DNA of 64,000 nucleotides from the NCBI RefSeq assembly GCF_963855985.1, contig NC_087104.1, positions 14,818,001 through 14,882,000 of the forward strand, read 5' to 3'. Positions 43,901-54,641 of this stretch are shown here, one piece after another; position 1 is the first letter of the stretch; every line of letters starts with the position of its first letter. The DNA is from Ostrinia nubilalis. Its lineage: Eukaryota; Arthropoda; Insecta; Lepidoptera; Crambidae. The position numbers and the translations under genes were made by a program. The notes below the pieces were generated by a model, which had not been told where the DNA came from, did no database searches, and worked only from the letters and a program-made list of their open reading frames with translations.

Positions 43901-44622
43901 GAGGGCGTCCACAACAGACATTGACGAAGTGCACACTTCATTTAGTAGCTTACCTATTCAGAATAGACCGTGAACTACGTAACGTTAGTCTCGTCGTCAA
44001 CTAAGAATTATCTGTTAGTTATTAGGGTCCACAAGAAAAAAAATGTAATAACAGTCAATAGAGATTTAACAGGACAGTTGTCTATAGACCATCAACATAA
44101 AATGTTAATTAATAATTATTTACATGACTGCAAGACTGGTGTATTATATGTAGGTCTGATATTTATTTATTTATTATATTGGGCTATCAACATAAGATAC
44201 AGTATTAAACACAATTAAAAAAAATAATTAACAATTAAGCCAAAGGTCTCTAGCTAACTACTCCCACACAAACGATAATAACCACAGCATGCATAATATT
44301 ATTATTATAGCAGTAAACGTGCAACACAACTTGTACAACAATGTCTGTCTTTCGCTTTTGGTTTTCAATTTTAATATGGCCGCCGCAGTGTTACCAACCA
44401 TTACAACTGGTTTATTATATGTGAGATATTTTAAAATTGTTATGAGGTTTTCCAACTGTATTGATGGGCACCATCTCCTCCACACAGCCGCTGGGCGTGA
44501 CGGCGTCGGCGCTGTTGACGGGCAGCGCGGGCGCCACGTACGCGGCGGCCACGCGGCGCCTGGACGCGGCGCGCCCGCGCCTCGAGCCGCCCCGCCCGCG
44601 CGCCCGCGAGCAGGACGCCTAG
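40988..44622 (+). CDS. Four-membrane-span protein B (MARVEL-like), 4 exons, 180 aa
   Basis: Exons: 40988-41119, 42293-42466, 43501-43602, 44488-44622. All introns are phase 0 and GT-AG, and the join is 543 nt. The start is ATG at 40988 (MSRVSASVRGELDMDAYE). Four hydrophobic spans are clear: about 38-56 (FLKVLAVMGSIALSGLFL, split by intron 1), 60-92 (Ala/Gly-rich to ALLCAAQAF), 104-125 (VSVVMGAIVLVSAILSAVF) and 128-155 (AGYLLLPLGVTASALLTG, split by intron 3). A basic Pro/Arg tail ends EQDA. This matches the MARVEL-family topology of proteins in vesicle and junction membranes. Its neighbour A has the same exon number and phases and a similar EQD tail, so they may be old tandem duplicates. Its introns are rich in MITEs and LINE fragments. 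Confidence 0.65.
41160..41350 (-). repeat. RTE-type LINE fragment
   Basis: It is the same sequence type as 6719-6930: GACGTCCACTGCTAGACAGA, CTACGTCTTCCGGCCCGTGG and CGCCACTCGAGAACTTTC are shared with small changes. It is antisense in intron 1 of four-span gene B and has internal deletions. Confidence 0.6.
41862..42010 (-). repeat. Degraded RTE-type LINE fragment
   Basis: CGTCTACTGCTGGATAAAGG and the following TTTCCATAAAGTCCGGTACT align with the LINE fragments at 6719 and 41160, with more substitutions. Confidence 0.5.
42076..42212. mobile_element. MITE with CCGTATTCACAAAC ends
   Basis: CCGTATTCACAAAC at 42076 is matched by GTTTGTGAATACGG ending at 42212, about 137 bp in all. The arms are imperfect inside. 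It lies in intron 1 of four-span gene B. Confidence 0.6.
42499..42907. mobile_element. TTA-duplicating MITE, 409 bp
   Basis: The ends are AGCCTTGATCACACGTACCG and the inverse CGGTACGTGTGATCAAGGCT. TTA flanks both sides (42496-42498, 42908-42910). The interior is rich in CGAG and ACTCGG motifs. This is a PIF/Harbinger-type signature. It begins 32 bp after exon 2 of four-span gene B. Confidence 0.7.
43616..43825. mobile_element. Palindromic MITE, copy 2
   Basis: The 210-bp element begins AAGCCTGGTCCGTGAGCACG, has inner arms CCAATGACCCCAAGCTGCCC and GTAATTATGTTGCTGTCGCG, and ends with their inverse. TA stands at both flanks. It is a fuller copy of the element at 35619-35785 and starts 13 bp after the exon-3 donor of four-span gene B. 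Confidence 0.8.
43862..43925 (-). repeat. LINE 3'-end scrap
   Basis: The inverse of this segment reads GTGGACGCCCTCTGCCCCAT then TAGGGGACATAGGACCCTAA. This matches the end of the LINE fragment at 35380-35430. Confidence 0.55.
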
Positions 44623-44739
44623 CCAGGCGCCTTCCACAGCCGACCGCAACCAAACACCACAATGGGAGCTCCAAAACCCGGGAGCAGGACGCTTACGACC
44701 GACGGCTTGGAGATACATTCATTGTAATTGTCAATTTAA

Positions 44740-45000
44740 ACAGCAAAATGCTTGTTCTGTTCCAGTTGTTGACATTCCACCAGCTCGCACTAAGCGTTTC
44801 GATGACTCTTTTATAATACGAACAGCTAGGGACTGGAATTCGTTGCCTGCTGCTGTCTTTCCCGAAGACTATAATACGGGTCTTTTCAAGGCGAGTGAAT
44901 AGGTACTTCCAGGGCAGATAATATATTATGTACCATCCTAGACTGCATCCCACTTAACATCAGGTGCGATTGTGGTCAAATATCTGCCTTATGCATAAAA
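44740..45000 (+). repeat. LINE ORF C-terminal fragment in the 3' region of four-span gene B
   Basis: Residues DIPPARTKRFDDSFIIRTA and RDWNSLPAAVFPEDYNTGLF are the well-known C-terminal tail of a non-LTR reverse transcriptase. A stop-containing remainder and an A-run near 45000 follow. It probably lies inside the gene's 3' UTR. Confidence 0.65.
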
Positions 45001-45352
45001 AAAAGTCTTCTGGCTACATCTGGAACATCGCGAGCTGTGCTCGTCTTTGGACCACAAGTAGTTGTCAACGGAACTGATCTGCGTGTATCTCACTAGTTGG
45101 CGCCATTAGCGACGAACACTGCCGGCCGCTGGACCTGGACTATTAAGATATATTCCTCTAACACAAGCATTTGATTGAGTAAGCTCTATCTGAAAATTTC
45201 AGACCTACTGATAACTTCTGGATCAGAATTCTAATCCAGTAGATCCAGATAGGTAGGTAGATGTTTTTCTTGATTTATGCAAGACATCATGGACTTCTTT
45301 TGACTTGTTTAAAAAAGGTTTAAATATTTGTATAACAATTTTATTAACTTAT

Positions 45353-45358
45353 AATAAA
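45353..45358 (+). terminator. Polyadenylation signal AATAAA of four-span gene B
   Basis: AATAAA lies about 730 bp after the stop, with another near 45411. Uros converges from the other side. Confidence 0.4.
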
Positions 45359-45603
45359 GCTAGTGTATAAGTTTTGTATTTTATATGTATTCTAATGATA
45401 ATAATTAGGTAATAAAGATACATTCTTCATTAAGTATTGTTGTTTTATGTTCATGGGATATTGAGATTTATAAAAAACTACATTCTTAATAAAATTTGTA
45501 ATAACAAAATTTAATCTAGAGTAACAAAATTTGTATAAAACATTTTAAAATAATTACATATTTGTACATGAGCCATCACCAACTAAAATAAAGTTCATAA
45601 TTA

Positions 45604-46386
45604 TTATCTCCCCTCAGTCAGAGCTGTGAAATAATTCTGCACGGCTTCCACAACACTGTCGGGCTTGGGGCGTGCGGCCACACCCGCGATGTCCACTCCA
45701 AAGTTCTCAATCTTGTGAGCTGTAGAGTTGCCAATAGCAAAGTGTGGTATGCTAGAGAGCTTGTTGCTAAATGTCTTGAGCCGCCTATGCACATACTCGC
45801 ACCCAGAGGGGCTGAAGAACACCAGGCAGTATGGCTCTTCTTCAGACTCATTCAGCTCCACCAGCTCTTGCTGTAAGTTCTCATTTTCCACAGTCTCGTA
45901 CGCTACCACTGCATCCACAGACAGCTCTGCAGATTCCAATGTGTTCGGCAAAGTTTCAGACCTTAAATTCCCACAAGGAAATAGAAATTTTGAGGATTTG
46001 GGATTCTCATTACAGATTAACTTAGCTAGGTTTTCTGCATTACCGGATGTCGCCCCTAGTGCTTCCAGGCCCAACATAAGTGTTATCTTCTGTCGACTCA
46101 CATCTCCTACGGTGTATGTCTTTCGTGCATTCCATGAAACAAACTTAGATGGGTCCCAGCACTTTGAGACAGCTTCTATTGCTCTGGGGCTTGTTAGTAT
46201 TAGTCCATCATATTTTTGCTGAAGCTTTTCCTTTAGCTCTTCTGTATTTATATATTTGAACTGTAGAGGTTCAACGAATATGACTTCATAGTTACAGTCA
46301 GTGAAAGCTTTCACGTAGTCGTCGGAAGCACTTTTAAATAATATCGCTTTCTTCATGGTGACCTCTCTCATCGAGGAGCGACGCAC
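45604..46386 (-). CDS. Uros: Uroporphyrinogen-III synthase, up to 260 aa
   Basis: The enzyme converts hydroxymethylbilane to uroporphyrinogen III, inverting ring D, in cytosolic heme synthesis. The single open frame has the family pattern: MKKAILFKSASDDYVKAF at the start, the DGLILTSPRAIEAVSKC segment (residues about 60-76), KTYTVGDVS, a second-lobe VVAYETVEN and CLVFFSPSGCEYVHRRL, and the final GVAARPKPDSVVEAVQNYF. Length fits the roughly 260-aa animal enzyme. Three Met codons compete as start (46386, 46371, 46356); MKKAILF at 46356 aligns best with other family members. There is no intron. The gene is divergent from the small membrane-protein gene at 47019. Confidence 0.92.
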   Translation of the reverse strand: MRRSSMREVTMKKAILFKSASDDYVKAFTDCNYEVIFVEPLQFKYINTEELKEKLQQKYDGLILTSPRAIEAVSKCWDPSKFVSWNARKTYTVGDVSRQKITLMLGLEALGATSGNAENLAKLICNENPKSSKFLFPCGNLRSETLPNTLESAELSVDAVVAYETVENENLQQELVELNESEEEPYCLVFFSPSGCEYVHRRLKTFSNKLSSIPHFAIGNSTAHKIENFGVDIAGVAARPKPDSVVEAVQNYFTALTEGR

Positions 46387-47018
46387 TTCTTTGTGTTATT
46401 ACTCGTTACTGCATTGTATTGTTTATGCGTGACCCTGGAAATACAGGAAATCAAATGAATTTGTAAGTATATCGTGAGACAAATGGAATGGTAATTATTG
46501 TCGATATACAGGAAATACAGTTAATGATACATGAGATTAAAGGCAAAGCTTTATATTGTAATCAATTTTAAATAGAATTTACCAGAGCACTTAAAACATA
46601 TTATTTTTTATTAATTTAAAAGTTTTATTTGGATTTATTTACAAAAACTTTCGCGAAAGTATGGTTGACACTAATGACGTTGACATTGACAGATTTATTT
46701 TTTAATTCTATACCCAACAAAACTAGAGACGGGCCGAAATCTTTAATCGAGTTTTGTTTATGGTTTCGCCAAATAGTAAATACTATAAAAAGTTTTACAA
46801 CTATTTTATGAATGAAATACTTCTTGATAGAGATTGTGATAGAGGAATAAATAGCTGTCTTTTTACAAGTCACTCACAGTCACATCAAAAATCTGTACAA
46901 TACTGTAAAACTAGTTTTTGATAAATTGTATTTCTTGATTTTACTATATGTTTAGGATAGGATTTAGCGTGTCGGAGGTGGCGCTAGTGTTATGTGAAAG
47001 AGTGAATGCAGGCTCTCG
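46387..47018. promoter_or_regulatory. Divergent region between Uros and the 47019 gene
   Basis: About 630 bp of AT-rich DNA between two outward-facing genes presumably contains both promoters. No defined motif was found. Confidence 0.35.
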
Positions 47019-47814
47019 ATGCCTCTAAGCGGGTGTTCGGGCGGGCTACTGCTGACGGCGGTGGTGGCGCTGCTGCTGCTGCCGGCCCAGTACTACGTGC
47101 CGGACCTGTACTCCGCCGACGAGCAGCTGGTGCCGCCGCCGTCGGAGCCGCCGCCGCAGTCCGTCGCGGCCTGGTTCGACCTCGCCTTCTCCCACCTCCC
47201 CCCGCTAGATCTCTTCTTCACACTCTCGCTGCTCATACTAGCGTTCTTCACTTACATTTGCGAGTGGATACAGAGGAAACTGATGGAAAGACGGATAGTG
47301 AAGGTACTGAATGCATTAATAGGTACGATCCTTTGTTTGCACCGTTATGTATTTTATTAACTACTATACATGTTTTGAATTCTACGTCAAATCACTTTGA
47401 CCTTAATGTTTAATAGCAAAATCCGATAATTTTTGAGGATATTTTCCAGTGCAACTTATTTACTTCGATTAACATTCAATGATTGTAAATTGTCTAGGTG
47501 TGCCATACAGAAAAACTTGTTTGTGCGGAGGCATTGGATCTGAACACGGTTCTGGTCTTCCCCAGTTGAACCAGTACCTGGGGGCGAGCGTGGAGCGGCT
47601 GCGCGCGTGGGACGCGCAGCAGGAGCAGCTGGAGGCGACGCTGCGGATGGTGGCCAACGCCACGTGCGAGTACAACCTGCTGCTGTACCTGGTGCTGCGC
47701 CAGCACCGCTGCCTCGCCGCCAATGGACCACCCTCCAACTGCTTCTTTGACAAGGACTTCGACGAGGATCTGCCTTTTTTAAGGAACGCCACAATGGACG
47801 CGCAGCCTGTTTGA
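47019..47814 (+). CDS. Small membrane protein of unknown function, 2 exons, 177 aa
   Basis: Exons 47019-47303 and 47566-47814 join in phase 0 (534 nt). Residues about 8-26 (GLLLTAVVALLLLPAQYYV) are a membrane span or signal anchor. A Pro-rich loop follows, then a second span about 65-84 (FFTLSLLILAFFTYICEWI) and a basic turn (RKLMERR). Exon 2 is helical and charged (LGASVERLRAWDAQQEQLEA, suggestive of a coiled coil), with NAT glycosylation-type triplets, three cysteines, and an acidic end. I do not recognise the family. Reading through the donor would end after 18 residues. Confidence 0.6.
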
Positions 47815-47981
47815 CTAACGTAGTTTGGGATTCGTTATTTATTGAATATAGTGTTCGAATTTTTTGCGGGAGTTTCCTTCTTTAGTTTATTATGATAGGT
47901 ATTGGCAATTATCATCGAAAAATATGTTTGCTCAGTCGGAATGATGCAGATCCACCATTTCGCGCGTGATAGACGAAACTT

Positions 47982-47987
47982 AATAAA
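47982..47987 (+). terminator. Polyadenylation signal AATAAA
   Basis: AATAAA lies about 170 bp after the stop of the 47019 gene, just before the TTA-type element begins at 48156. Confidence 0.45.
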
Positions 47988-48948
47988 TGTAAAATGAATC
48001 AAAGGGTAAAGGTTGCGGACTGTTTATATAAGTTATGTAGGTAGTCCCTACTAACTACATTATTGAGTCCCCTCGGTAAACTATACCTAAATTGAGTATT
48101 CAAAGGAGGCTGTGAAGAGAAATGACATTCCGAGGCAGAACTGGAAAATACAATATACACCACTACATTTTTATCACCGAAAAAACAAATTCTGGGTAAT
48201 GAGTTATTGATACTGATCCTATTTATGCAAAAAAAAAAGTTAAATAAAGCTACTCAAAATTTCATCCCAAAATTGGTAATATTTGGACACACGCGTCGCT
48301 AGCAATATTTACGCTCAACGCGGCAACGCAAGGCCGCCCGTTACTATGGAGAGACATGCGACGTTGCCGGCCCGACGCTTCCTAAAGGCGGCGGTGTACG
48401 TTTGTTGTGCGGCGGCCATTATCACCCGCGGCCCCGCGCCGCCGTCTCGCTCGCTCTGCCGCCGGCCGCGGTCAGTTGCGCGCGCGCGAGCTCTTGATCG
48501 GTCGTGAACTGTCTTGTTAAGTTAACATTGTATCAATCAAGTCAATAGTGTCGTGCAATTATTACGTTATCTTACCAATTCACCTCACGTGAATACGTGT
48601 TAATAATACGTGCATTATTATTCTTGGCCGGAGAAATTGTGTAGTGCGGTTTTGCGACTGTACCGGGACAGCCACACTTCAGCACGATGCAGGGTGCTTA
48701 TCAAAGCATTGAATTTTGCCGGTCCTAAGGCCGATCTTAAGCCCGGGTAAGTATGAAGGGAAAGTTGAATTATTTTATTATTTTACCTAAGCGCCTACTA
48801 AAACCACCATCTAAAACTGTTCGCACCACTCAGCTGTTATGGCGGATCTTAAATTCACGAACTACGAACGACGCGCGATCTCAATTGGAGTTACACAGTA
48901 GGTATTATTATTAACTAGTGTTAAAAACTCACAGAAATACAACGTGAC

Positions 48949-50899
48949 CAGGGTGTCCACTGCAAATGTTCGAAAAAATTCCCTGACTTTTCCTGACAAT
49001 TTTTTCAAAATTCCCTGACCAACTATGTATACAACGTGTCCCAAAATTCAAGGATAAGCCGACGCCACAGGATGGACATAGTCATGCTCATGACTACTTT
49101 AGGAAAAATAAGGAAAAAAATCTATCTCAATTATTTTTTAACTTACACAATAAATTATGAAATTCGACGAAAATTGACACCCCTTATGATATTTTACATT
49201 ACCACGACCACAATTTTTCAATGATTCCTGGTTTTCTGTTTATATCGGCAACTTAAGTAGTGCTGCTGTTCACCCCAACTCTTAAAAACCCCAGAATCCT
49301 TGCAGTTTTTACACAAAAGTTAATCAAAATATGTTATTTCCTTAAAATTTTGAACGATTTTTACTTTCACTCCACTTTGACTCATCGTTTTGTAAAAAAA
49401 AAGTATGAACACTACTGCGGCAAGTTTTTTATAAAGTTGACGCAACTATTCAAGATTCCAAAATGGTACTCTAAGAAACCTAGTCGCAAAAAAGATATGC
49501 GTACCATTTTTACAAGCACTTCGCTTGTTAGTTAAAGTTAAAACATAATATTGCATTTTCATCGTACTTACATAAGTATACCAAATTTCAGCTCAATCGG
49601 TTGAGGAGAACTGGTTTTAAATTCAGTTGCAAGATTTATCCCATACTAATTAATAAGCGAAGTGCTTGTAAAAATGGTACGCATATCTTTTTTGCGACTA
49701 GACTTCTTAGAGTATTATACCATTTTGGAAACTTGGATAGTTGCGTCAACTTTATAAAAAACTTGCCGCAGTAGTGTTCATACTTTTTTTTTACAAAACG
49801 ATGAGTCAAAGTGGAGTGAAAGTAAAAATAGTTCAAAATTTTAAGGAAATAAAATATTTTGATTAACTTTTGTGTAAAAACTGCAAGGATTCTGGGGGTT
49901 TTAAGAGTTGGGGTGGACAGCAACACTACTTAAGTTGCCGATACAAACAAAAAAACAGAAATATTTGAAAAATGGTGGTCGTGGTAATGTAAAATATCAT
50001 AAGGGATGTCAATATTCGAAGAATTTCGTAATTTATTGTGTAACTTAAAAAATAATTGAGATAGATTTTTTTCCTTATTTTTCCTAAAGTAGTCATGACT
50101 ATGTCCATCCTGCGGCGCCAGCTTATCCTTGAATTTTGGGACACGTTGACTTTTCGGATAGATCCAGTTAATTCTGTAACCTATTACTGATATCGTTTGA
50201 AAGAGCTCGTGAAGCACTTTCAAGATCAGTAAGCAGTTTTTCGATATCTTGTGTAGTTTAGAAATAATCGAATGAGATCACTTATCGTTTCCACCCTGTA
50301 TTAATAGCACTCACAGTGAACTGCTCACTAGTCTGCACTCAATAATCAAATCAATAAATAATTATAAAAAAAATAAACATAAGTTATAAGTTGCACTTTC
50401 ACATCGACAATAGAAAATATATCATTTTACTGAAACAAAAAAGTACAACTATTAAAACAAAAAGGAGTAATCTAGTTATGACAAAAAAAATCATAACATA
50501 GATCACTCTAATCCTGAAAAAAAAAACTATATGAAAGTAATCTAATTAAGAACAAAATTATGTCATAATTTAGATCAATCCACTTCATTAGATAAAAAAC
50601 TAAAAAGGAGTAATATAATTATGACTAAAAACAAAGTCATAATGTAGATCACTCCAAACCTGAAAAAAAAAAATGCTTCTATAGTCAAGATCAAAGGTCT
50701 TTCTAGAGCATAAATTAATGAAATCCATTTTACAATCACTGGGAAATTTCGGGAGACAAACAGTGTTTTGGTAGACAAAATTTCAATGTTTCCCTGACTT
50801 TCCAGGTGACCCCTCTATTTCACTGACTTTCCCTGACTGCTATGAGCTTCCCTGACTTTTCCCTGATTTTCCCTGACTTTCCAGAATGTGGACACCCTG
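48949..50899. mobile_element. hAT-like element, 1951 bp, non-autonomous
   Basis: It begins CAGGGTGTCCAC and ends with the exact inverse GTGGACACCCTG. GTGAC flanks both sides (944-948 and 900-904 of the 48- and 50-kb blocks). Subterminal sequence is rich in TTCCCTGACTTT repeats, as in widespread animal hAT families. No transposase gene is present. The core contains 503-bp inverted arms. Confidence 0.7.
49032..50148. repeat. Long inverted repeat, two 503-bp arms
   Basis: Arm 1 (49032-49534) and arm 2 (49646-50148) are inverse copies with scattered substitutions, separated by 111 bp. Both carry the same short open frame (ILAVFTQKLIKI), which explains mirror ORFs on opposite strands. The loop contains CCAAATTTCAGCTCAATCGG, shared with 54237-54330. 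Confidence 0.85.
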
Positions 50900-51543
50900 G
50901 TGACGTATTACGTAATTACTAAATTACTGTTTTCGTCCTTTGCCCTGCGTTTAATTACAATTCTTATTACCTACTTGAAATGTTGCAATAAAAATAGCCT
51001 AAGATAGGTAGCTAAGTAATACATTATTATTATTCTGTGATGATAACACTGAAAGCCGCTGTTTTGGCAGATCTTTGAATTACAAATTTCTTTTAAAGTC
51101 GTAGTAGCCTCGTAACGACACATTGGTGTGTATTCGTAACGTATTCACAGTAGGTAGGTATTTCATTGTATTATTAACTTACAATTAGTGTTAACAGTCA
51201 GAATACCACGTAAAGAAGTACGTAAGTGTAATGAAACACTTATTAGAACTCAAAATTACTTGAAATGTTGCATTAAAATGGTCTAAGTTAGTAATAATAA
51301 CACTGGAAGCGTGGTCAAGGCGTGAGCGAGACAGACAGATCAATGTGCGAGCGCGTACGACTACTCTACTGAATGAACGAGCAGCGGAGTGGCCCAGCTG
51401 TGACGCGTAAAATAGGGACTAAAGAAATTTTAATAAAAACATTAACTTTATAAAAATTTTAAAATTTTTTTTTACTTTATAATTTTCACACATTTCTACA
51501 TAACCTGTTAAAATTTTTCCGGTGATAAAAAAGTAGTGGTGTA

Positions 51544-53362
51544 TAATGATCATGCTCGTTGTCAGGTTTATTATTTGGTTCACTAATAAGTAGTATCATT
51601 ACCTGTTAAGTACTTAATTGGAAGGTGGAACCTTAAATTGGTCAGCTTAAATCGTAACTAAGTACAAGTCTACTTACAACTACTTGTAACTTTCGTCCGC
51701 ACAGCGATATGTCTTCATAGTCTCAAGTTGTTCACGAACTTCCTCCGGGGTTTATTGCCGGTGGGCTCTTGTAAACGCATCGTTACTGTTTGCTGTCCGA
51801 CTGCTCTCAATCTGTAGGTACAATTTGCTGAACTGATCGGATCAACTGACAACAATAATTGAAAGGGCGAACTGCTGCCGGCTCAACATGCCGGGAATAC
51901 GAAGTGCTTCATTACGAGGGCTCATATTTTAGAGACGTCTCGGGCCCGCATACGCGATATTCTATACGCCGGTTAGTTAGACGTGACGGGAGCCTTAAAG
52001 GGTTGCGGTCCGCCCCCCTTGCGGTTTCTGGATAAATGATTCGTCGCAAGCGTGCGTGTTCAATGTTTTTCTCGATTTGTGGGAACGTAATCCTTTTTGT
52101 TCTGAAGCTCCTCCTTTTTCCCTTATTTGCTTTGAATTTAAGTATGGGTACAGCTGACGGTGAATTGTGCAAAGTGTTTGATTTGTACGTCAATAGAGCT
52201 GGATCGTAGTTATTTGGTAGAAAATTTCCTAAAAGGTATTTGTGATTCTTCAAACCCAGTTTTTTCCAGTAGTTCCACTGTGTGTGTAGTACCTAATCTT
52301 AAAAGTTTAAATAACCAAACCAAACATTTCTAGTTGAAGCTGTTGAATAAAAGTAGGTAGTTTAAGTAGACAGTAGGTATGTTACACGATGTCAGAATTT
52401 CATAACCCTCAATCTCAATGCAATGCCCTGATTCCATAAATAAAGAAATCCTGAATCTTTTTTGTTATTAAATTTTTTCGCCGACAGAATGACGGTAATG
52501 GGGCCCCAATTGTGATTTATTCGGTTCTTACGGCCCTTCCCCTTTACCCATGTTGCGGAAAGAAATGTTTGTTGCGTATTTAATTTACACGATACGTAAG
52601 GAAAATAATTACTGGGCTATTTATATTCTCGACTTAACGAAGCGGAAAATCTTGAGGCACCCTCCTCGTCACATTGAACTGACGTAGAATGTTCTCGACA
52701 TAAGGACTTATAACAAACTTCCGTTTGGAAGATAGGTAGGTACTGCTTTGATCTTTGAACCACACAGTCCTTAATTATGCTTCTAAAATCATATGAATGT
52801 TTATCTGACAATGTTTAGTGGAGAGTAACTTTACAAAAGATGGGTCCCGTACCTACCCTTAAAGTTCTTCTCAATGTTTGGTAAATCAGGTCCGAGTCGA
52901 ATACCTGTGAGTGAAAGCTAAGCTATTTTTCATTAATACTCAGATATTGACTTTCCTTGAATTGCTTCGGTTCCCTGCTTACCTACCTACTAAGTTGTTT
53001 AGTACCCTAGTAGCCTCGATATATCCAAGAGTACCTAAGTAGGGGAGGTAACAAAGTTATTATCAGTCAGTTGTTTATGCGTGGAGTTGCGGAAGCCGGG
53101 AGTTCAGGCCGTTACCGCGGCATGAAACGAGGAGGGATGTTTACCTGACTTTGAGTGCTCAATTACTTTCGTGTCGTCGACTTTGTAAGCAAGGTTTATT
53201 TATTTGAATTAAGGCTTGCTAATATTTTCCGTTTCAATCGGTATATCTTAGCTGGTACTTATTATTTCGTATTGAAAGGATACCTACAAAGTTCAAACGT
53301 ACAGTGAAACGAAAAAGTGCCTAAATAAGTAGGTACTCGATTTATGCAGGTGTAGTGACTAC
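51544..53362. other. AT-rich intergenic DNA
   Basis: No gene was recognised. A 113-codon open frame at 51912-52253 (minus) is Arg/Lys-rich without familiar motifs. Confidence 0.4.
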
Positions 53363-54641
53363 CATAGCTGGGCACCGTTAATCAAATAGTTAACTTCGTT
53401 AAACGTTAAACCGTTAATAAAAAAATTAACTTCGTTAAACGTTAAAACGTTACATTTAGCAAGATTTAACGCAAGTTAACGTTAATCGTTAATCCGTTAA
53501 CACATGATAATAAAACGAAAAAAGTAATTGTATGCAAGGTTCAAATAATTTCGAAAGCTTGTAGCGCAAACATAAAAGAGGAATAAATTCCGTGCGCGCT
53601 ACAAGCTTTCGAAATTATTTGAACCTTGCATACAATTACTTTTTTCGTTTTATTATCATGTGTTAACCATAAAATCTGATTTTTATGTATAATAATTTGG
53701 GCAATGATTAGAAGTTGTTTCGACATCAGCCACACAGTTTTGTCAGTTCCAACTCCTTGCCAGACAGGATTTTTAGTATAGGTAGCTGCCAAAGCAACGA
53801 TGACCCAAACTTCATAATCCACCAACATTCTAACCTATATTGGGAGCATACGCTGACAAACTTTCAGCTTTTATAAAATGACGTAGGTCTGGTGTTCACC
53901 AGCTCTTAATCTATAGTATCTCAATCTCAGAGCCTTGGTTCAATTACAATAGGTACAATTTAGCACCAAAGTGCTCGAAAAGACAAATCCAACAAACCCA
54001 AACTCGATAAGTTTCCACCGTTTTGTTTAGGAATTCCTATGGCCACCTCCTGACTCCATCATCATGACCCTGGACATCATCTAGTACTAAAGTGCTCGAA
54101 AAGACAAATCCAACGAACCCGAATTCGATGCGATGCCGCCGTTTCATTTAGGAGTTCCTATGGCCACCTCCTGACTCCATCATCAGAACAGCTTAATGGT
54201 ACCATAACATTGCATTTTCATCGTACTTACATATTAAGTATACCAAATTTCAGCTCAATCGGTTGGGAACTTCAGTTGCAAGATTTGTCCCACACATACT
54301 AACAAGTGAAGTCAATACAAAGCTTGTAAATAAATAAAAAATAGCATTTTTATATCGTTTCGTTTTCTGGTTACAAAAACTGTTGTTTTGGGTTCTGGAA
54401 GTTCTGGAAGCCCGAACGTACTTGTCAGAACGCGTTTTTCTAGTGTTTTTCAGCGTGCCTGCTGTATCTTTTTGGTAAATAGTAGGTACTGGATTAACGA
54501 TTAACGGACTTAGGATAATTTAACGGAAGTTAACGAGTCCGTTAACATTTTTTTAAGTTAACTTAAAAGTTAATCCGTTAATAGAAATGTTAACTTCGTT
54601 AATTAACGATTAACGGATTAACGAGTTAATGCCCAGCTATG
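53363..54641. mobile_element. hAT-type element, 1279 bp, with GTTAACG-rich ends
   Basis: The ends are CATAGCTGGGCA and TGCCCAGCTATG (the left reads CATAGCTGGGCACCGTTAAT). The flanks GTGACTAC and GTGACCAC agree at 7 of 8 bases, as for a hAT duplication. Subterminal zones are dense in TTAACG and CGTTAA. The interior has a fold-back (53499-53667), two copies of a roughly 121-bp repeat beginning GTGCTCGAAAAGAC (about 53971 and 54092), and a LINE-tail-like piece near 54205-54335. It has no transposase. Confidence 0.7.
53499..53667. repeat. Fold-back inside the hAT-type element
   Basis: ACACATGATAATAAAACGAA and the following ATGCAAGGTTCAAATAATTT pair with their inverse ending at about 53667, around a loop near 53580. 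The arms are about 70-80 bp and nearly perfect. Confidence 0.8.

Larger units (their letters stand above)
48156..51543. mobile_element. Inverted-repeat element, copy 2, with nested hAT-like insertion
   Basis: Its ends TACACCACTACATTTTTATC (48156) and the inverse finishing at 51543 match the element at 17251-21529. The next 130 bp (GTAATGAGTTATTGATACT onward) match 21032-21165, giving the LINE's empty target site. The interior includes a GC-rich block (48300-48510), a GTAAGT donor at about 48748, and two partial copies of CTTGAAATGTTGCA (about 50977 and 51256). The flanks give no clean 3-bp duplication. No transposase was found. Confidence 0.7.

Noticed and set aside
48283..48507. 74-codon GC-rich open frame
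   Set aside because: It lies inside a transposon, has no recognised motif and spans promoter-like GC-rich sequence.
51912..52253. 113-codon minus-strand frame
   Set aside because: Basic composition without domain, splice context or neighbours; not distinguishable from chance.
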